From Streptomyces sp. NBC_01750 (GTDB lineage: Bacteria; Actinomycetota; Actinomycetes; Streptomycetales; Streptomycetaceae): a stretch of DNA of 64,000 bases. The notes under the pieces were generated by a model. The model had not been told where the DNA came from. It ran no database searches and saw nothing but the letters and a program-made list of their open reading frames with translations. Below are positions 62,236-64,000 of the stretch, piece by piece. The position numbers and the translations under genes are program-made. The first letter of the stretch is position 1. Each line of letters starts with the position of its first letter. The stretch covers positions 3,288,001 through 3,352,000 of the forward strand of contig NZ_CP109137.1 in the NCBI RefSeq assembly GCF_035918095.1. Reading direction: 5' to 3'.

Positions 62236-63252
62236 ATGCGCCCCGACACGCCTGCTGACCACACCGCCGAAGCCGAGCGCCTGCTGCGTACCGCGGACCG
62301 GTACCCCGAGGACCACGAGCCACTGCTGCTCCAGGCCGCGGCCCACCTGGAACTGGCGGGCGACCGCGAACACGCCTCCACCCTTTACGACCGCCTGCTC
62401 GCGGCCGGCCCCGAGCACCCGCTGCTGATCAAGGCCCTCCAGGCGGCGAACCTCTGGGAGTACGGCCACGAGGCGGAGGCCCGCGCCCTGATCACCGGCA
62501 TCCGCACGGCGGCCCCGGCGGACCCGGCGCCCTGGGAGATCGTGGCGGAGACGCTGGAGTCCCATGACGAGCTCGAGGCGTCCCACGACTGCTTCACCAC
62601 GGCCCTCACCCTGCTCCTCCCCCCGGGAGAGGACGAGGTCCCCTACGCGACCCAGTCCCTCCTCACGGGCCGCCACCGCGTCCGCCGCCTCCTGGGCCTG
62701 CCGCACGACGAGTGGGACGCCCAGGCCGACTCGGTCCACACGTCCCACACGGCGGACATCTCGCTGGACGAACTCCACGACCCGAAGCGCCTGTGGGCCC
62801 TGGGCTCGGACAACCCGGCAGAACTCCAGGCCGAAATCGCCCGCCTGAGGTCTGAACTGGGCTCGTACCGCTCGGCCCTGTCACGTCCGTTCCCGGTGGC
62901 GGTGCTCCACTGGCCGGAGGGCGAACTGAACGAACTCCTCGCGGCGTACCCCGAGTTGGAATCGGAGTACCCGACCCGGAGGGCCCACCTCACGGACATC
63001 GAGGCCTCGATGCGGGACCTGTCGTCGACGGGCACGGAGAACCTGGGCATCGTGACGGCGACGGTCCCGTCGTACGAGGCGTTCGCAGCCTCGGAACAGT
63101 CCTCACCGGCGAACGCGGACCTGCTCCCGCAGTACGCAACGACACTGGCGGCGAGGGGCCGGGCGGTGGCATGGCCGCCGGCGAAGGGGGCGGCGTGCTG
63201 GTGCGGGTCGGGGGCGGTGTACCGGGACTGCCACGGGGGAGCAGTTTCATGA
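62236..63252 (+). CDS. SEC-C zinc-binding motif protein with helical repeats
   Basis: This 338-residue protein has TPR-like helices over residues 5-160 (LLLQAAAHLELAGDREHASTLY) and a central acidic region. The C-terminal SEC-C zinc motif is CWCGSGAVYRDCHG. SEC-C motifs are found on SecA and on many small proteins as zinc modules. GTG 62227 is an alternative start. No function can be assigned beyond the domain types. It is the last gene before the lower-GC edge region. Confidence 0.8.
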   Translation: MRPDTPADHTAEAERLLRTADRYPEDHEPLLLQAAAHLELAGDREHASTLYDRLLAAGPEHPLLIKALQAANLWEYGHEAEARALITGIRTAAPADPAPWEIVAETLESHDELEASHDCFTTALTLLLPPGEDEVPYATQSLLTGRHRVRRLLGLPHDEWDAQADSVHTSHTADISLDELHDPKRLWALGSDNPAELQAEIARLRSELGSYRSALSRPFPVAVLHWPEGELNELLAAYPELESEYPTRRAHLTDIEASMRDLSSTGTENLGIVTATVPSYEAFAASEQSSPANADLLPQYATTLAARGRAVAWPPAKGAACWCGSGAVYRDCHGGAVS

Positions 63253-63343
63253 CTGTTCCTGGAGCACCCAGGATCGGATCCGAAGAGCCATGAGTCTGCC
63301 TCGAACTGATCCACGAACGTCAACCAGTTGACATCATGTGCTC

Positions 63344-64000
63344 ATGGCTAGTGAGTCGAAGCAGGTTATGTTTGGCACCCCCGACGGCGTCTCTGAGGGC
63401 GACTGGTTCAAGGGGCACAACGACCTCCACGCTGTCGGGTTGCACCGATTTCTCGGTCGCGGCATCTCCGGGACGGCCAAGACAGGCGCCGACTCCATCG
63501 TCCTCTCCGGTGGGTATATAGACGACAAAGATGATGGCGCCGAAATCATCTACACCGGCGAAGGCGGCCGGGACCGGGACACCGGCCATATGGTTGCCGA
63601 TCAGTCGCTGACCGACGAGGGAAATGCGGCTCTGGTTGTATCGCAGGGCCTCGGCTATCCAGTTCGCGTGATCGAAGGACTGGAGATCAAGGGAAAGACC
63701 CGGCGGCGAGCAACTGGCGGTTACCGGTATCGCGGCCTCTACCAAGTGGCAGACCATTGGATTACCAATGGGCAGGAAGGTTTCCGCATCTGCCGATTTA
63801 AGCTCCTCAAACTCGCTCCAGGCGAAGAGGCGAAGCCGCAGTCGGTGGACCCTGACGCGGGCGAGGACACCGATCTCGAGGAGGAGGTGCGACGGTACGT
63901 CGCCCATAACCGCCTGGCGCGGGACTCAAAGGTGGCTCGGGAGATCAAGGCTCTACATAACAACACCTGCCAGATATGTGGGCTTCGGCTTGTTATTTCA
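63344..64000 (+). CDS. SRA (YDG) domain plus HNH endonuclease, 3' truncated
   Basis: This frame is open to the window end for 219 codons. Residues about 5-155 are an SRA/YDG domain (FKGHNDLHAVGLHRFLGRGI, HMVADQSLTDEGNAAL, RYRGLYQVADHW), which flips and recognises modified bases. An acidic linker follows, and the last visible residues (HNNTCQICG) are the first metal-binding half of an HNH nuclease domain. This is the architecture of streptomycete type IV enzymes that restrict methylated or phosphorothioated DNA (ScoMcrA-like). The GC content and codon use are visibly lower than the rest, which suggests horizontal transfer. Confidence 0.85.
   Translation, partial: MASESKQVMFGTPDGVSEGDWFKGHNDLHAVGLHRFLGRGISGTAKTGADSIVLSGGYIDDKDDGAEIIYTGEGGRDRDTGHMVADQSLTDEGNAALVVSQGLGYPVRVIEGLEIKGKTRRRATGGYRYRGLYQVADHWITNGQEGFRICRFKLLKLAPGEEAKPQSVDPDAGEDTDLEEEVRRYVAHNRLARDSKVAREIKALHNNTCQICGLRLVIS

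Overview
The window is chromosomal DNA of a Streptomyces or very close relative. It has very high GC with GC-rich third codon positions, frequent GTG and TTG starts, ANTAR proteins, class E and F sortases, a cslA-glxA-cslZ locus and typical streptomycete palindromic repeats. From memory, the gene order (cebEFG-bglC, a PAS-GGDEF-EAL gene, an ehu-type transporter, an AA10 monooxygenase, cslA-glxA-cslZ) resembles the S. coelicolor core region around SCO2795 to SCO2863. That is recalled knowledge, not an alignment.

Layout. 1-4.5 kb: the cellobiose uptake operon cebE(partial)-cebF-cebG-bglC, with a CebR-like operator over the bglC start. 4.5-9.1 kb: secreted trypsin-like and S41 peptidases, a HAD phosphatase and a CBM2-GH18 chitinase. 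9.3-16 kb: a two-component system, a spermidine-synthase-like enzyme, an NsdA-like regulator and a histidine phosphatase. 16-21 kb: a PAP2 membrane enzyme overlapping a tightly coupled three-gene operon that looks like a split Dna2: a Cas4/AddB-type Fe-S nuclease, an unknown protein and an SF1 helicase. 21-28 kb: a primase-polymerase-like protein running into tRNA-Lys, a HETGH metalloprotease, a cdgA-like c-di-GMP protein and a second GH18 chitinase. 28-37.8 kb: a catabolic island with a flavin oxidoreductase, two maleate-isomerase-family proteins, a D-2-hydroxyacid dehydrogenase, an amidase, DUF3830, the ehuBCDA-type ABC transporter and an IclR regulator.

37.9-48 kb: the second tRNA-Lys, a decayed acyl-CoA synthetase gene carrying an inserted palindromic element, an AA10 monooxygenase, an SPFH protein, an NlpC/P60 cell-wall protein, the third tRNA-Lys, and the tip-glucan genes cslA-glxA-cslZ. 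48-56.5 kb: two GAF-ANTAR proteins, a class F sortase with a secreted partner, a NagD-like phosphatase, a remnant of a solute-binding protein, an LAATG sortase substrate, and a divergent ROK regulator/sugar oxidoreductase pair. 57-63.3 kb: an FAH-family hydrolase, a YidC paralogue, a Na+/solute symporter with DUF3311 partner, a class E sortase and a SEC-C protein. The last 650 bp, clearly lower in GC, begin an SRA-HNH (type IV restriction) gene that leaves the window.

The main theme is polysaccharide biology: cellobiose import and hydrolysis, two chitinases and an AA10 enzyme with DasR-type sites (TGGTC-GACCA) upstream, and synthesis and remodelling of a tip glucan. The most interesting unexplained systems are the split Dna2-like operon (16.9-21.0 kb) and the 28-37 kb catabolic island. 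Two fossil genes, a shared 20-bp motif next to both chitinases, and the SRA-HNH gene also deserve attention.
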